Assembly: GCA_027946375.1 (NCBI GenBank)
Contig: JAPEUT010000052.1
Span: 51,707-115,706, forward strand
Direction: 5' to 3'
DNA length: 64,000 nucleotides
Origin: Neodidymelliopsis sp. IMI 364377
Lineage: Eukaryota > Ascomycota > Dothideomycetes > Pleosporales > Didymellaceae
Made by a program: the position numbers and the translations under genes. The stretch's first letter is position 1. Every line of letters begins with the position of its first letter. The notes beneath the pieces were generated by a model. It ran no database searches. It was not told where the DNA came from and saw only the letters and a list, made by a program, of their open reading frames with translations. Below are positions 36,749 through 47,954 of the stretch, one piece after another.

Positions 36749-38528
36749 TTACGCGGTGCCAATGTATCCGAATGTTCCTGCACTACCCACTTTTTGAACA
36801 ATGTAACCTAAGATTCCTTCACCTTCGAGGAAGTACACCACATCATCTGCTCTGGTCTCTGGGGGCACAAGCATGAAGTAGTCGTCGCGCATGGCTACAA
36901 CTCGACGGCCAATTGAGGCAAAGGGAGACATCAACGTCAACCAGGACTGGAAAGAGATGTAATATAAGTAGGTTTGCCGGTTCACCACGTGTAAACTTCC
37001 ATGCCAGTGGCGACAGCACGGGCTACGTCGCCATTTTTTTTGGGCAGGATGATCCGATGTAGAAAGATCTATTGTGTCGCTTGTCTTCAGATGCCTATGA
37101 CGGCTAACGCGAAGCCAGAAGTCGCAGATGCTTTTTGGCACGATTTGTATGCCTTTGGGCCATCGCTCGGGCTCGAACGGAAGATCGCTGATTTGGGGTC
37201 CTTTTTTGCCTGTATACATGTCGGCCCATTCGCTAAACTTGATGCCATCAATCTCGACAAGTCCAGCTAGCTAGATAGAGCTCGTGTTCGAAATGGTGTC
37301 GAGTTTATAGCCCTTCAAAGTGATGACTCTGCCATCCGCACTAAGTCTCGCGACTTGAGTCTTGTTATACAATCTCTGAGGTGGAAGATATCACCATGCC
37401 ATTGGGATGTTGAGATAGAACTGGGATTTGAGGTAGTAGGGCATTGCGATACGGTTCATAGGAAACAGCCGTTGCTGCGTCCAGTCTGGTACGTAAAACG
37501 GAAGGTCAGATGTACTGGAGTCTCACTCTTTGTAGCAGATGATTTCAAGCAACTTTTTCGTCTCAATATTGTAACGTGCCGCTTGAAGAAAGACCTCCGA
37601 GGGTTATAACCCATAGCCGACGTCAAGGAGCCACAAGTACTCAAGGTTGATTCTCAATATGTTCAACAACGAATACACTTTGTCTCTGGGGTCGGTTGCC
37701 AAACAAAAGCGACTGGCCTCTCAACCAGGCGCGTTTCTACATAATGAAGAAACTTGGTAAAAGGCCAAACATAGAACCCATCGCCCAATTGACGAGTGAA
37801 GTCATCGAGACTCACAATCGGAGAAACACGGTCATCGCTCAGTGTAGTGATGGTCGAGACAACAGTTTTGTGTAGATGTATGGAGGCAGGAAGCGGGAGG
37901 AAGCAGTACTTTTGATTTGGTATATGTGCGGAGAGTAAGTTGGCTCCTCGACGAAGTACATCCCACGACTTGATCGAACCTCGACAGTGGGCGATGATCT
38001 TTTCTACCTTGAACATACTAACCTCTTGCAGGATCCAAACTCGTCGAAACCATGATGGGAACGGGCTTGTTGGAATTCTTTGAGCATAAGACCCTCTCCA
38101 TCCTTGTGGGCTGTACGAACCTCTCGGATTAACTTGATGGTGTCCAGTTTGATAGCAGGCTCAGGCGCTTCGTTTGTTTCGAGATAGATGATTGTCCGTG
38201 TTGCGCGCTTGTAAATCATGTGCATGATTCTGACTTGACTGTTGCGTTCTGCGATGTCTTCTTGATTAATGCAGAGCTGATCTATCCACAACGTACGTGT
38301 TTTGGTCGCATCGCGCAGAGCTAGAAGGGCCGCTTGTAGTGTGATTGTTACTGGTATGTAAGCATTGCCGCACCTGATCTGGTACACGCGATTCGGCGGA
38401 CCCCAAGTATATGATAATGCTTCGCAATGGTTCGATTGGCTCAGTGAAACCTGTCGCAAACCACAACATATCGTTTCGTCTCTTGTGTCTTGTAGGAGGT
38501 CGTATGTATACATGTCCAGTTTTAACAC
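36749..38528 (-). pseudogene. HET (heterokaryon incompatibility) domain gene, broken
   Basis: ATG 38528 opens a good HET N-terminus (CEALSYTWGPP, LWIDQLCINQEDIAERNSQV, MIYKRATRTIIYLE). The frame is lost near 38080-38120: WFRRVWILQEV and SIKSWDVL continue in a second frame. Near 37720-37740 it shifts again, and DPRDKVYSLLNI, PSEVFLQAARYNIET and the C-terminal part (RVVAMRDDYFMLVPPET) follow in a third frame to 36749. That third frame carries four stops: TAA at 37604-37606, TGA at 37523-37525, TGA at 37391-37393 and TAG at 37271-37273. Several could come from CAA, CGA or CAG by C-to-T change, the direction expected of RIP. HET proteins trigger non-self recognition and cell death in fungal fusion; this copy cannot make one. 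Confidence 0.85.
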
Positions 38529-39640
38529 TATCGTTGCCGGTAGCCTCGGCCCTGGTGCTTAGAGCCTCGTAGACATAAACACCCATAACTGGCCAGCGTT
38601 GCAAGCTTTGCGCTTGACGAGATCCTATTGAGGAGAGTGGTAAGAATAGAGGACAACCAAATTGAAACTCAGCCTTGGGCGGACGTTATGCGGCTGAGTC
38701 GCCAGGGCCTTACATGCGGCCACGGCTATTCCACAGACGATACCTGTGGAGACTTTGCAAGCGACCGAGAACTGAGCCTCTGCCGAGCAGCCATGCGTCA
38801 CACTCTGAAGACATTCTCGTAATGAGAGTTGAAACCAGTTGATGGTTAGTTGTTGATGGTTGTAGCTGAAGTAGCTTGTCGTCTTCTGCACCCAAACAAC
38901 ATAGTGCGAGCGAGTCAATGACCCTCGTCTGAACACATTCCAATACCTTGATTGTCGTATGCTACAACTGCAGTCTGCGGCAGAAGGGTGGCGAGAGGTG
39001 GTGACGACCGTCGGCGAGCGCGGTGTCATCTGCGCCAGGATCGACCCCACAAATAGACCTAGCGCGTCACTGATAAGACGGATGCAGGGACGTCCAGGCA
39101 CCGGCAGCACATGCACCGTTCGTTAGCAGCTGACTGGCCATGATGCCGCCGATCACAGTGAGGCTCGAAACGCGGCGCCTTGTGACCAGATGCGGCGTGA
39201 TGCCTAGCACTGCGCCCTGAGTGGCTGTGGCCCAGATGCGTCAATACATCAACACCTCCAATCCCCATCTCGGCGCCCTCCATCGCTGCTACCGATCAAC
39301 ACGTAGAAGACATATTCTCGACGAGCTCTGACCTTGGCTCCGCTGTACCACCTGCTACAATCGCTCTAGCCTATATCGACCTTCCAGAAGACGAGTAGTT
39401 CGGGGTGTTGCTGTGCGAATCAGAGCACTGAACGTGACAGCGTGAAGCAACAGCTGCCTCTACGGGAGAGGCTGGCCCCGCAAAGCTTGAGAGGCTTGTA
39501 GCTATCCGCCGAGGCTACTGCAGCATTGCAATATCGCCATGCCCGTCATGCTAGACTCGGGCGAGTTGCTGGACTTGTGGGCGGCTGCTGGAGTACAAAG
39601 TGCTGCGGCGGCCTCAGCATCAAACGCCATATCGACCGCC
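38529..39640. other. intergenic between the HET pseudogene and RNase T2
   Basis: A minus-strand frame at 38625-39116 (163 codons) lacks recognisable motifs and is treated as chance. The right part is the RNase T2 promoter and leader; a continuous frame upstream (ATG 39539) is discussed with that gene. Confidence 0.4.
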
Positions 39641-40910
39641 ATGCCTTCTCTCAGGACTCTCGGCAAGCTTGCTCTCAGCGGCGCGCAGCTTGTGCTGGCG
39701 CAGGGTGCTGTCAACCCGTTCGAATCTTGCTCGAACCCGCAGTTGAGCTGTCACAACACGACCGTGGTCGAGAATCTATGCTGCTTCAACGCACCGGGCG
39801 GTCAGCTGCTGCAAACGCAATTCTGGGACACACATCCAGTGACTGGTCCCGTTGACAGCTGGACGCTCCACGGGCTGTGGTATGTCTCCGTCAATCCCCA
39901 TTAACGAAGGACCATAGAACTGATCCACACCAACCAGGCCTGACCGATGCGACGGCACCTACGACGCGAACTGTGATTCCAGCCGCTCCTACTCCAACAT
40001 CTCCGCGATTCTTACCTCGTTCGGCGCAACCGACACTCTCTCCTACATGCAAAAGTACTGGAAAGACTACCAGGGCAACGACGAGTCCTTCTGGTACCAC
40101 GAGTGGTCCAAGCACGGGACCTGCATTTCCACCCTCGAGCCAGAGTGCTACACAGACCACAAGGCTACCGAGGAAGTAGTCGACTACTTCAACCGCGCCG
40201 TTGCGCTCTTTAAGACCCTCCCTTCGTACGACTGGCTCGCCGAGGCAGGAATCACACCCTCCTCAAGCACAACATACACGTTCCAAGCCATCCAGGATGC
40301 GCTCGCCGCGAAGCGCCCTGGTGTCGAGGTAACACTGGGCTGCAAGTCCGGTCAGCTCAACGAGATCTGGTACCACTACGACGTACGGGGTAGTCTGCAG
40401 ACTGGCGAGTTTGTCGCCGCGAACCCGGATGGCACAAAGTCTACCTGCCCGCAGACAGGCATCAAGTACCTCCCCAAGTCTGGAAGCCAACCTCCAGCGA
40501 CGAGCACGACTGTTGGTTCGCCTCAGCCAACTAGCACTGCGGCACCTGGTACCCCATTTAGTGGAAAGGGGTACTTGAACGTTGAAGTTGGTGGTGCCAA
40601 GAAGGGGTGTATCATCAGCAAGGGCACCTGGTACACGACTGGCACCTGCGCGACGTTCACAGCCTCGGAGCTCGATGACGGCTTCACGCTGACAAGCTCT
40701 AAAGGTAAGTGTGGTATCGTTGGCGGTGCGCTGACATGTGACGCGAGCGTAAGTAGTGGAACTGGTTTTACGGCTGTCGACGGCAGTTTGGCCGCTGGTG
40801 GAAACGTCGTGTGGAGTGCGGACAAGGCCGCGAGTGGCAGCGCACAGGTTCCCGTGTATGCTGGAGGGGATCACGCGCAGCAGTTTGCTTTGACGTGGCA
40901 GAGCGCGTAG
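39641..40910 (+). CDS. secreted ribonuclease T2
   Basis: Exons are 39641-39879 and 39938-40910 (58-base intron), giving 403 residues. RNase T2 enzymes cleave single-stranded RNA through a 2',3'-cyclic intermediate. Both active-site segments are present: CAS1, WTLHGLWPDRCDG with His77, split by the intron, and CAS2, FWYHEWSKHGTC with His134, Glu135 and His139. Cysteines match the fungal disulfide pattern. After a T/S/P-rich linker (near residues 265-285) comes a C-terminal beta-rich domain with its own cysteines, found in filamentous-fungal T2 enzymes. ATG 39641 gives a signal-peptide-like start (MPSLRTLGKLALSGAQLVLA); ATG 39539 would add 34 residues and bury that signal. It is probably secreted, for phosphate or nucleotide scavenging. 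Confidence 0.92.
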
Positions 40911-41282
40911 AAGTGGTTTCTTTAGTTACCATTCTATTATCCTAGATGCATATAGACGCACATCGCAGCCCTGTCATTTATTGCCCTCCGACATTGCGTG
41001 TCTGATTGATCTCCTTCTTCCTCGATCATCTCGCCTGAAGCTTCCTGAGTGCAGAGCCAAGAGCGTCTTGTTCTTCATCTCACCACTGCTTTTTCTAACC
41101 GGACTGCTCTGCATGACTGGAGTTTTCTTAGCTCCCCTTTGAACTCTCTGGGCGACGCCACGAGTAGCTATCTTTGATCTAAGACGAGGTAGAGGTTTCG
41201 ACGGGCTGACAGACTCCTGCGAGATATTCCGAATTGCAACATGCCCTTCCATTTTCTGTATCGTGACATCAGTTCGTGTTTT
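40911..41282. other. 3' flanks, or a further exon of the next gene
   Basis: A basic minus-strand frame at 40974-41252 (R, K, S-rich) may be the last exon of the hypothetical gene at 41283-42019. An intron from GTAACT near 41295 would be needed, but the natural CAG acceptor gives the wrong phase. The AAG three codons later gives the right one. Confidence 0.35.
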
Positions 41283-42019
41283 TCAGGAGTTACCATCAAC
41301 TTCCACTTTTCCCTCCAGTCCGAAATCCCACTCCTCCAAATCCGACGGCACAGACGACAAAGTCGAGCTACTGTTGCCTGACCCCGGCACCCGCACCTGC
41401 TCAACATTGTTCTTCCTCGGAGTCTCGGGCGGCTTGACCTCCATCTTGCTTCGCGCGGTACTCTGATCCTCCAAGAAAGGAACACCACACAGCTTGTAGC
41501 ACTCTTCGAGGCTTAGATTCGTGCCTGCAAGTTTCGACGCAGCTAGGATATGCTCACACTTGCTGAGCAAAGAGTCCCGGTGCTGGTGGCTGGCGAACAG
41601 ATCGTCTCGGTGTATTATGAGGGATTGATTGATGGCATCGTCTGAGGCGAAACTGAGGAAGTGTTCGTCTTGTGCAGGTCGATAGTTGTGTAGATCGGTT
41701 TCGATGCTGTTGGAACCTTCGGTAAGGCTGGGTGCATCAACGAGGTCACTGTCTTCTTCATTGTCGTCGAGAAACATGGGAAGAAGTGGTGTAGGTGCGC
41801 GTGCCTGTGGGTCCAAGCAGTCGAACTTGCGATACACTATCAGTCAAGTCAGTCAAGTCAGTTGCAGCTTGTTCAGAACCAACAAGGTCCTCTACCTCCA
41901 TGTTCATCAGTGAACCCATCTGAGTCCCATTTGTAGGTTCCGTCGTAGAATTTGCGTGACCTCTCAGTAAGCGCGATGTCGTTTGGTAGACGAGCTCGTG
42001 CTTCTGGTTGAGAGACCAT
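41283..42019 (-). CDS. hypothetical protein, probably disordered
   Basis: Exons are 41896-42019 and 41283-41836 (59-base intron), giving about 225 residues. I do not recognise it. The N-terminus has a compact motif (RSRKFYDGTYKWDSDGFTDE). A D/E/S-rich stretch follows, then helices (HRDSLLSKCEHILAASKLAG), then an S/T/P-rich tail (KPPETPRK, SSSTLSSVPSDLEEWDFG). There is no signal peptide or membrane segment. The stop at 41283 may be inside an unspliced intron, in which case a basic C-terminal region to 40974 would be added. It converges with RNase T2. The layout suggests a nuclear or cytosolic regulatory protein, but that is a guess. Confidence 0.6.
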
Positions 42020-42590
42020 GGTGTTGCGATGAGGTGGCTGATACTGTGTTGTGTGACCGATCAGGTAGTGTCAAGAGTTGGAGTGTTGAAAGATGACTAC
42101 AAACGGGCAGCTGAATCAAGTGAAGCTGTGAGGGAAAGAGCGGTCAAACGCCTAAAGGCTACTCTCTTTCACCACTGAGCGAGTGACAACAAGCTGCAAA
42201 CTTGCATGAGCAGCAACGAACATGGAATGATGTGATCAAAAGATATGATTGAAAAAGATCTCTATCTCTTTAACTTATGCTCAACCGTAGATGTAACGCC
42301 TTACCATGACCTATAAATACAGACGCCTTGGACACCATTATCACAGACCTTAGGAATTGGCTGAACTACGTGATGACACACACGGCTTGTCTCGTGAGCA
42401 AACCCTGAACTGAAACTGTAGAAGTCGAGTAGTCTGTCGCTTGGAAAAACCGCCTTGAACCTGCCAGGTGTGTACAGAAAGGGACACGCTTTGACATCGA
42501 TGTGGTCTTGGATCACACAAGAGTTTCTTCTCTGCCGATCCTTCGCGTGTCTGGAACTCTTTGCATCTGAGAGATCTTTTGGCCTCAAAC
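42020..42590. other. intergenic
   Basis: This is the 5' flank of the hypothetical gene and the 3' flank of HPC2. No gene seen. Confidence 0.5.
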
Positions 42591-44483
42591 TCATCCAGTC
42601 TGGCTGACTGCACTGGTTGCGGCTGGTTGTTTTGCGATTGCTTCGCCCATCTTCTCCCGTGCGATCTTCTCCTGTTCCATCGCAGCACGGTCAGCCTTGG
42701 TAACACGAGGTTTACGGACTGTCGAGCCACCACGAGAACCTGGGCCACCACCGCGACCGCGACCTCTGCCTGAAGTCTCGCCTCGCGCCGTGCCGCCACG
42801 ACCACGACCTCTACCGCGCCTAACAGTACCATCGGCCCTACTAGCAGTTAGTGTGATGTTGCATAATAATGTTCCTAGTTCGTACCTCTCAACAGCTGGC
42901 TTCTCCTCTGTAACGAGTGGACCGCTGTACACGAAGAAGCCATCCTTGGCCATAAGCGCTTGTTGTTCCCAAGCTAGTTCTGTGTCGTCGATGAAGTCAT
43001 CCTCCTTGTCGTAATCTTCCTGCTTTCTCTTACGACGCTTCTTGCCTCCATTCTCGCGCGCTGAAGCATCATCATCCATACCGCCCATCTCTACGTTACT
43101 CTCGTTCTCCGACAAATCGACTGACATTTCATCAGTAGATACACCACCTGCAGCCCGCTCGAGTGCAGCACCAGCGGCTTTCATCTGGCGTTGTCGTTCT
43201 TGACGAGCAGCAATGCGAGGATGGAGAGCGGCGAAACCATACTTCTTCTCAATCTCAAGCGCTACATTTATTGTGGTGTTCTGGCGTCCCTTCAGGTCAA
43301 ATGTGAGGTAGATGTTCGGCGCACTTGGGGCTTCAGCGGTGCTGTTAGTAGTTGTCACTGGCCCAAACGGAGTGCCAGAGAGCAGACCACTACCAGTTGG
43401 TAAAGGTGGTGGGGCTTCTTTTTGACGCACAGGTTTGGTGGGTGGAGTTGGTGCATTTGAATTTGCGGGTGTGCCGTTGGATGTAGAGCTCGCCTTGGGC
43501 AAAGGAGCCGCCGCCGCTGCTACCTTTAGCGCTTCGGAATCGATCTCCATTGGTGAAGGCCCTGTCGATGCGGCAGTATAGTTTAGAGGCTGTTGTGCCA
43601 CTGGCTGCGGTGGCTGTTGATGGTGCGGTTGTTGTGGCGGCGCTGAGAAATCTTGGGAAGGAAGGACGGACCCAGGTCGCGTGTGGAAACCTGCAGGCGA
43701 CTGCGGGGCAGATGTTACAGACGCCTGTTGCTGTAGCTTCACAGGTTGAGTGAAGAAGGAATTGCTCGCGGAAGGTGGATCAATCAGACTAGTAATCGAT
43801 GGCGATGCACTCGCGCGGTTGAGTGGAGGTGAGATTGGCGGCGGCGCGCTTGCTGGAATTTGCGGCTTGTCTTCCATGATACCACCCCGGATAGGATCGT
43901 ATCGCTGTCCTGAACTTGAAGGACGCGGTGTTGCGGGTGCGATATTCATGTGAGAAAGGTTGGGATTACTGTAAAGCGTAGGTTCTTGATTCCCTAATGT
44001 GCGAGGGGGTTGAACGATTGCAGGCGACTGCTCAGGTTGCTGCGGTGCAGGTGTTGGCACTGGCTCACTACGTTTTGGTTGCGGCGTGGGCGACTTTTGC
44101 ACGATTGGCTTCTCATCAACGACTTGCGTTGGTTGTGTCTGCGCTTCCATGGATGCTTTGGCTCTCCTCTTGCGCACAGGCGCTGCAGCACTTGGATCTT
44201 TGGGCTCTGCAGGTTTGCGCGGCTTTCTAGTTTTCTTCTCTGGTTCCGGAACATTTGGGTCTTTTGCTTTTGGCTTTGGGCCAGGCTTCTTGCGTGGTTG
44301 GCCTGAGGCAGTTAAGCCCCGTGGTGCTGGTGATGTCGCATTTGCAGGGGTTGGTGTGCTAACGTTCGCAGGACCAACACCAACACCAGTGCTGGACACT
44401 CGAACTGTGGACGTTGGTGTGCCTTCAGGCGAGTGCGGGGGCGAACTCAAACTGCCGGGCGAGGACGCATCGTTTGCATCCAT
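42591..44483 (-). CDS. HPC2: Hpc2/ubinuclein-type subunit of the HIR histone chaperone complex
   Basis: Exons are 42886-44483 and 42591-42840, giving 615 residues when a 45-base intron (42841-42885) is removed; if retained, the frame stays open (630). The N-terminal two thirds are low-complexity, rich in P, S, T, Q and K, with an AT-hook-like RKKPGPKPK. The Hpc2-related domain near the C-terminus is clear: KQEDYDKEDDFIDDTELAWE followed by TKDGFFVYSGPL-type residues (here AKDGFFVYSGPL). After it comes an RGG/GRGRG-rich stretch and a basic helix. Hpc2 binds H3.3/H4 and works with Hir1-Hir3 in replication-independent nucleosome assembly. An earlier in-frame TTG at 44579 has no ATG, so ATG 44483 (MDANDASSPG) is used. 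Confidence 0.87.
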   Translation of the reverse strand: MDANDASSPGSLSSPPHSPEGTPTSTVRVSSTGVGVGPANVSTPTPANATSPAPRGLTASGQPRKKPGPKPKAKDPNVPEPEKKTRKPRKPAEPKDPSAAAPVRKRRAKASMEAQTQPTQVVDEKPIVQKSPTPQPKRSEPVPTPAPQQPEQSPAIVQPPRTLGNQEPTLYSNPNLSHMNIAPATPRPSSSGQRYDPIRGGIMEDKPQIPASAPPPISPPLNRASASPSITSLIDPPSASNSFFTQPVKLQQQASVTSAPQSPAGFHTRPGSVLPSQDFSAPPQQPHHQQPPQPVAQQPLNYTAASTGPSPMEIDSEALKVAAAAAPLPKASSTSNGTPANSNAPTPPTKPVRQKEAPPPLPTGSGLLSGTPFGPVTTTNSTAEAPSAPNIYLTFDLKGRQNTTINVALEIEKKYGFAALHPRIAARQERQRQMKAAGAALERAAGGVSTDEMSVDLSENESNVEMGGMDDDASARENGGKKRRKRKQEDYDKEDDFIDDTELAWEQQALMAKDGFFVYSGPLVTEEKPAVERYELGTLLCNITLTASRADGTVRRGRGRGRGGTARGETSGRGRGRGGGPGSRGGSTVRKPRVTKADRAAMEQEKIAREKMGEAIAKQPAATSAVSQTG

Positions 44484-45962
44484 GGCTGCAGAACACCACG
44501 AATATCCAACTTCTGTAAATCCACCAAACTGCGCGTCGAAAATTCGCAGAGACGACGAAAAGCCTGTATACAAGGACAAGTAGGTCAGGCGCGCTTAGGG
44601 GCGCAGGTAGCGCGAGCAGCTTGTTGCGGATTGCTGGCGGAGCGGGTTGGCGAACTCAACACCAAAAGTTGTGGATGTCGCTCAACCGCGACAGATGTCG
44701 AGAACACGAAAGTCGATGTGCAGCCGAGTACCGAGCCCGAGGAGGACTCAAGAGGAACCTGTAGCACGGAGGGGAACGCAAGGTTTCACCCCCTAATTGC
44801 TGTTTGATGGATACGAGCACAGCAAGTGCGATATCGATGAAATGGTAGTCGCAGCAGGCAGAATTTGTACAGGTAGAGAAAGAGGAAAGGAGAGGAAAGA
44901 GATGTCGCTGTCCCGAAGTGCTGAATGGGGGCTTTAGGTATGAAGAGCGATTTGGCTACATGGGCCAAAGCGCATACGACGAGGAAAATCACTTTACGCC
45001 AGCGTCTGTCTCCCCGGACTGGGCGGCCGCTGTTCAGTCAGTTTGTGAATGAGACCCTGGAAGTGGTATGCCCGACCCCTTCTTCCACGCGGTAATCGGC
45101 ATATAAGACTCGTGACTTGGCCAACAGAGGCGTCCCTTGACCAGGAACTGGTGCAAGTGGTATTAGATGACTTTGAACAATTACTTGAAGTTTGTAATGT
45201 CGCGATTGCATCTGGCTCTCCTAGATTACCTATGACCCAAGGGGACAGAGGGCGTCTGCTTCTTCAAGGAACAGCACGATCAACGATCTCTACGTGTGGA
45301 CTGGCGCATCCGTCGGTAGAAGCTGACGCCATCCATGTGATGTTGAGATAATTGTGTCGGCACTTCAGTCATAACGCAAACTGTCTTTGTTCAATTTCCA
45401 AGATGTGCGACAAGCTTTGTGTCTCTGCCTGACATGTTGCGATGGGTGGTGGTTCAAGCGGGCTGTTCCCAGCAGTCCGGTATACTATGTACAGGGACCC
45501 ACTTTTCCGATCCCCTTGCCTAAAGCGGACAGGGCTATTCCTGGCCGTTTGATCTCTCTACAGTCGGGTGGCGTTTGATCTCCAAAACCATGTGAGAGTT
45601 GCGAACTCATTCCAAACAAGCCCATCAAATCTTGCTTCCTTTGTAGATGGTGTACTGCTGTGAGGTGTTTCCTTGAGTCTGTCCCGATGTCCATCCCTCT
45701 CATTGGCTGACGCGGCAAGACAGTGTGAAACATAGGCTACCGATCGCGCAGGAGCGAAAATCATTGGCGATCATGACAGTCGGAAAACATGAACATTCAT
45801 CTTTGAATTGGAAACTAGATATCATCGCAAAGCGGTCGTACAACAGACCCTATGCGCAAGAACGCCGTATAACACCTTCCCGGCCCTACAACGCCAATGG
45901 GAGTATATGCAAGGATACAGAAACAATGATACATCAACTTTTCATACGGATGGGTTAGTTGA
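44484..45962. other. gene-free stretch (1.5 kb)
   Basis: This is the 5' flank of HPC2 and the 3' flank of NOP56. Short frames on both strands lack motifs and consistent starts. Nothing else is seen. Confidence 0.45.
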
Positions 45963-47677
45963 TCATGCCTTGCTCTTCTTCTTCTTCTTGCTCTCGCCAT
46001 CGTCATCGTCAAGTTTCCTCTTCTTCTCCTTCTTCGACTTCTTCTCGGAGACTTCCTCGTCGGCGCTCTTGGACTTCTTGTCCTTCTTCTTCTCCTTCTT
46101 GTCCTTCTTCTCGCGGCGGGCCTGCTCGGTGGCACCTGCGGTAACACCGTCGGCCATCTCTACGTCCTCAGTAGCGGTGGCTGTGGGGTCGGGAATACCA
46201 ATGTCGGTCATAACAGCGTTCATAGCAGCCTGCATAACAGCGGCATTCTTCGCGGGCGGTGCGCCTGAAGAGTAGAACTCAATCCTCTCCTCAACCTGGC
46301 GCTTGAGAGCCTCACCGAACTTCGATGTAGGGGTTTCAGAGAAGTTGTCAATCCTCGAGGCGATAGAGCACTTGTTGGCCAAGAATCGCGAGATTCTGCC
46401 CTTGGACTTGGCTGCAGTCTTGCCGATGAACGACGAGTGGTAGATCAAACCATACTTGGGGGTGTTTCCCTTGGTCTTGAGACTGCGAGTTGATTAGCGA
46501 AAATAGCGTGACATGCATATGTGATCACTTACGCTCGGAACAGAGCCTTCTCGGCACCGAGAATCTGAACGGTCGAGGCAGGGTACTTGGACAGGTTGGT
46601 TAAAGATCCAGCCTTGGAGATGAGACGAGCGCCAACAACGTCTCCGATGAGAGCAGCCAGGTTGGGTGCAACCTGGTTCATCCTGCTGCCAAGGTAGTTG
46701 GAGAGCTGTCTGCGGTAGGCGGCCAACGATGCGGTGCGCTTGGCAAAGGCCATGACAATTTCCATGTCAGCCTCAGAGAGGTCGCGACCCATAGAAGTGC
46801 GGGCAGCCTTGATGATAGCGTTGGCAACAGCCTCGTCATCGTCAACGACAGCCGCAAGGTCGTGAAGGTCGTCGTCGGTCAGACGAGACTTGTCGCCAAT
46901 GGTGAGAACGACCTTGGCGTACTGGTCGTTACTCGAAACAATCTTGGACAACTCGGGGAAATGCCATCCGTAGTTTTCGCGAAGACGCATACAGAACTGG
47001 TTAAGCTACGGTGGGATCAGTCAAAGTGTCTCAAGTCTCGAAACCTGCACAACTCACATCCTTGTCGACCTGGTCGAGGGTAGCGATGGCCTGGATGATG
47101 TGGTTGTCCTGCTTGTTGACGCTGAACTTCACCTTGGCACGCGAGTAGGCGTGGCCGAGACCAAGGATGGAGCGGTCAATATCGCCAGGCTGAAGCTTCT
47201 TGATGAGCTTGCCAGAGTGCTGGCGCAGACCACGGAGAAGGTCAGAGACGACCTCGGAGGTTTCGCTGGTCTCGCAGGCGAGGTTGGGGAAAGCGGCCTT
47301 GATGCTTCCAGCCAGGTTCTTCTCGCTGATGCCGAGAGTGATGGTCTTCTTCTTTCCGGCCTTGGGGAGGTTGGTCTCGAGGGTCGCGCGCAGGAAGTCG
47401 GAGAGAATGCCTTCGGAGATGTCGTTGATCTCCTGCAGCGCATCCTGGGTACCCTGGAATGGCGCAAGGCCGACAAGCTCGACAGTCTTTCCAAACTTGT
47501 CGAGGTCTTGCACGGCCTTCTGGACTTCGGCCAGACGGTTGCCAATGGTGTCGGGCTGCAGAACTACTTTGAAAACCTGTGCAGCGCATTAGCAGTCAAC
47601 TCGAGTGCACAGCGCAGCGCTCGAGCACATACCGCATAGCCGATAGGGCTCTCGTGGAGAAGGTAGTCGACCGACAT
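45963..47677 (-). CDS. NOP56: Nop56, box C/D snoRNP core protein
   Basis: Exons are 47633-47677, 47058-47576, 46533-47005 and 45963-46482, giving 518 residues; introns are 56, 52 and 50 bases. Nop56 is a core protein of box C/D snoRNPs, which guide 2'-O-methylation and pre-rRNA processing in the nucleolus. The N-terminus MSVDYLLHESPIGYAVFKVV is characteristic. The coiled coil and NOP domain follow, with LGLGHAYSRAKVKFSV, NYGWHFPELSKIV, MNQVAPNLAALIGDVVGARLI and SLTNLSKYPASTVQILGAEK. The C-terminus is a lysine-rich KKE/KKD tail, as in yeast. Nop58 is excluded by the N-terminus and by the sequence after the NOP domain (HSSFIGKTAAKSKGRISRFL). It is divergent from CCT6 with 277 bases between starts. 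Confidence 0.95.
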
Positions 47678-47954
47678 CGTGATGTTCGCGGGACTTGTGT
47701 TTTGTCGCGATGTGGTGACGCGAGACGTAATCCGGCGTGTGGTCGTGCGAATTGAGCTCTCGAGCAAGTGCGAGAAAAGTTCTGAACGAACCTGAAAATA
47801 CGCGTCCGTGCGCGGTGCCGAAAATCTGCCGTGCCCGCGCTTCCAAAATCTCAGAGGGGGACGCGCTCGGCAGGCACGCGAAGCAGTACGACCCCACGCT
47901 GCCACCTTGCTTTCCTTACTGCATTGTTCGATACCCTGATAGACGTCTTGCACT

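Noticed and set aside
36749..38528. HET gene as an intact multi-intron gene
   Set aside because: The four in-frame stops in the last third cannot be removed by plausible introns without deleting conserved blocks.
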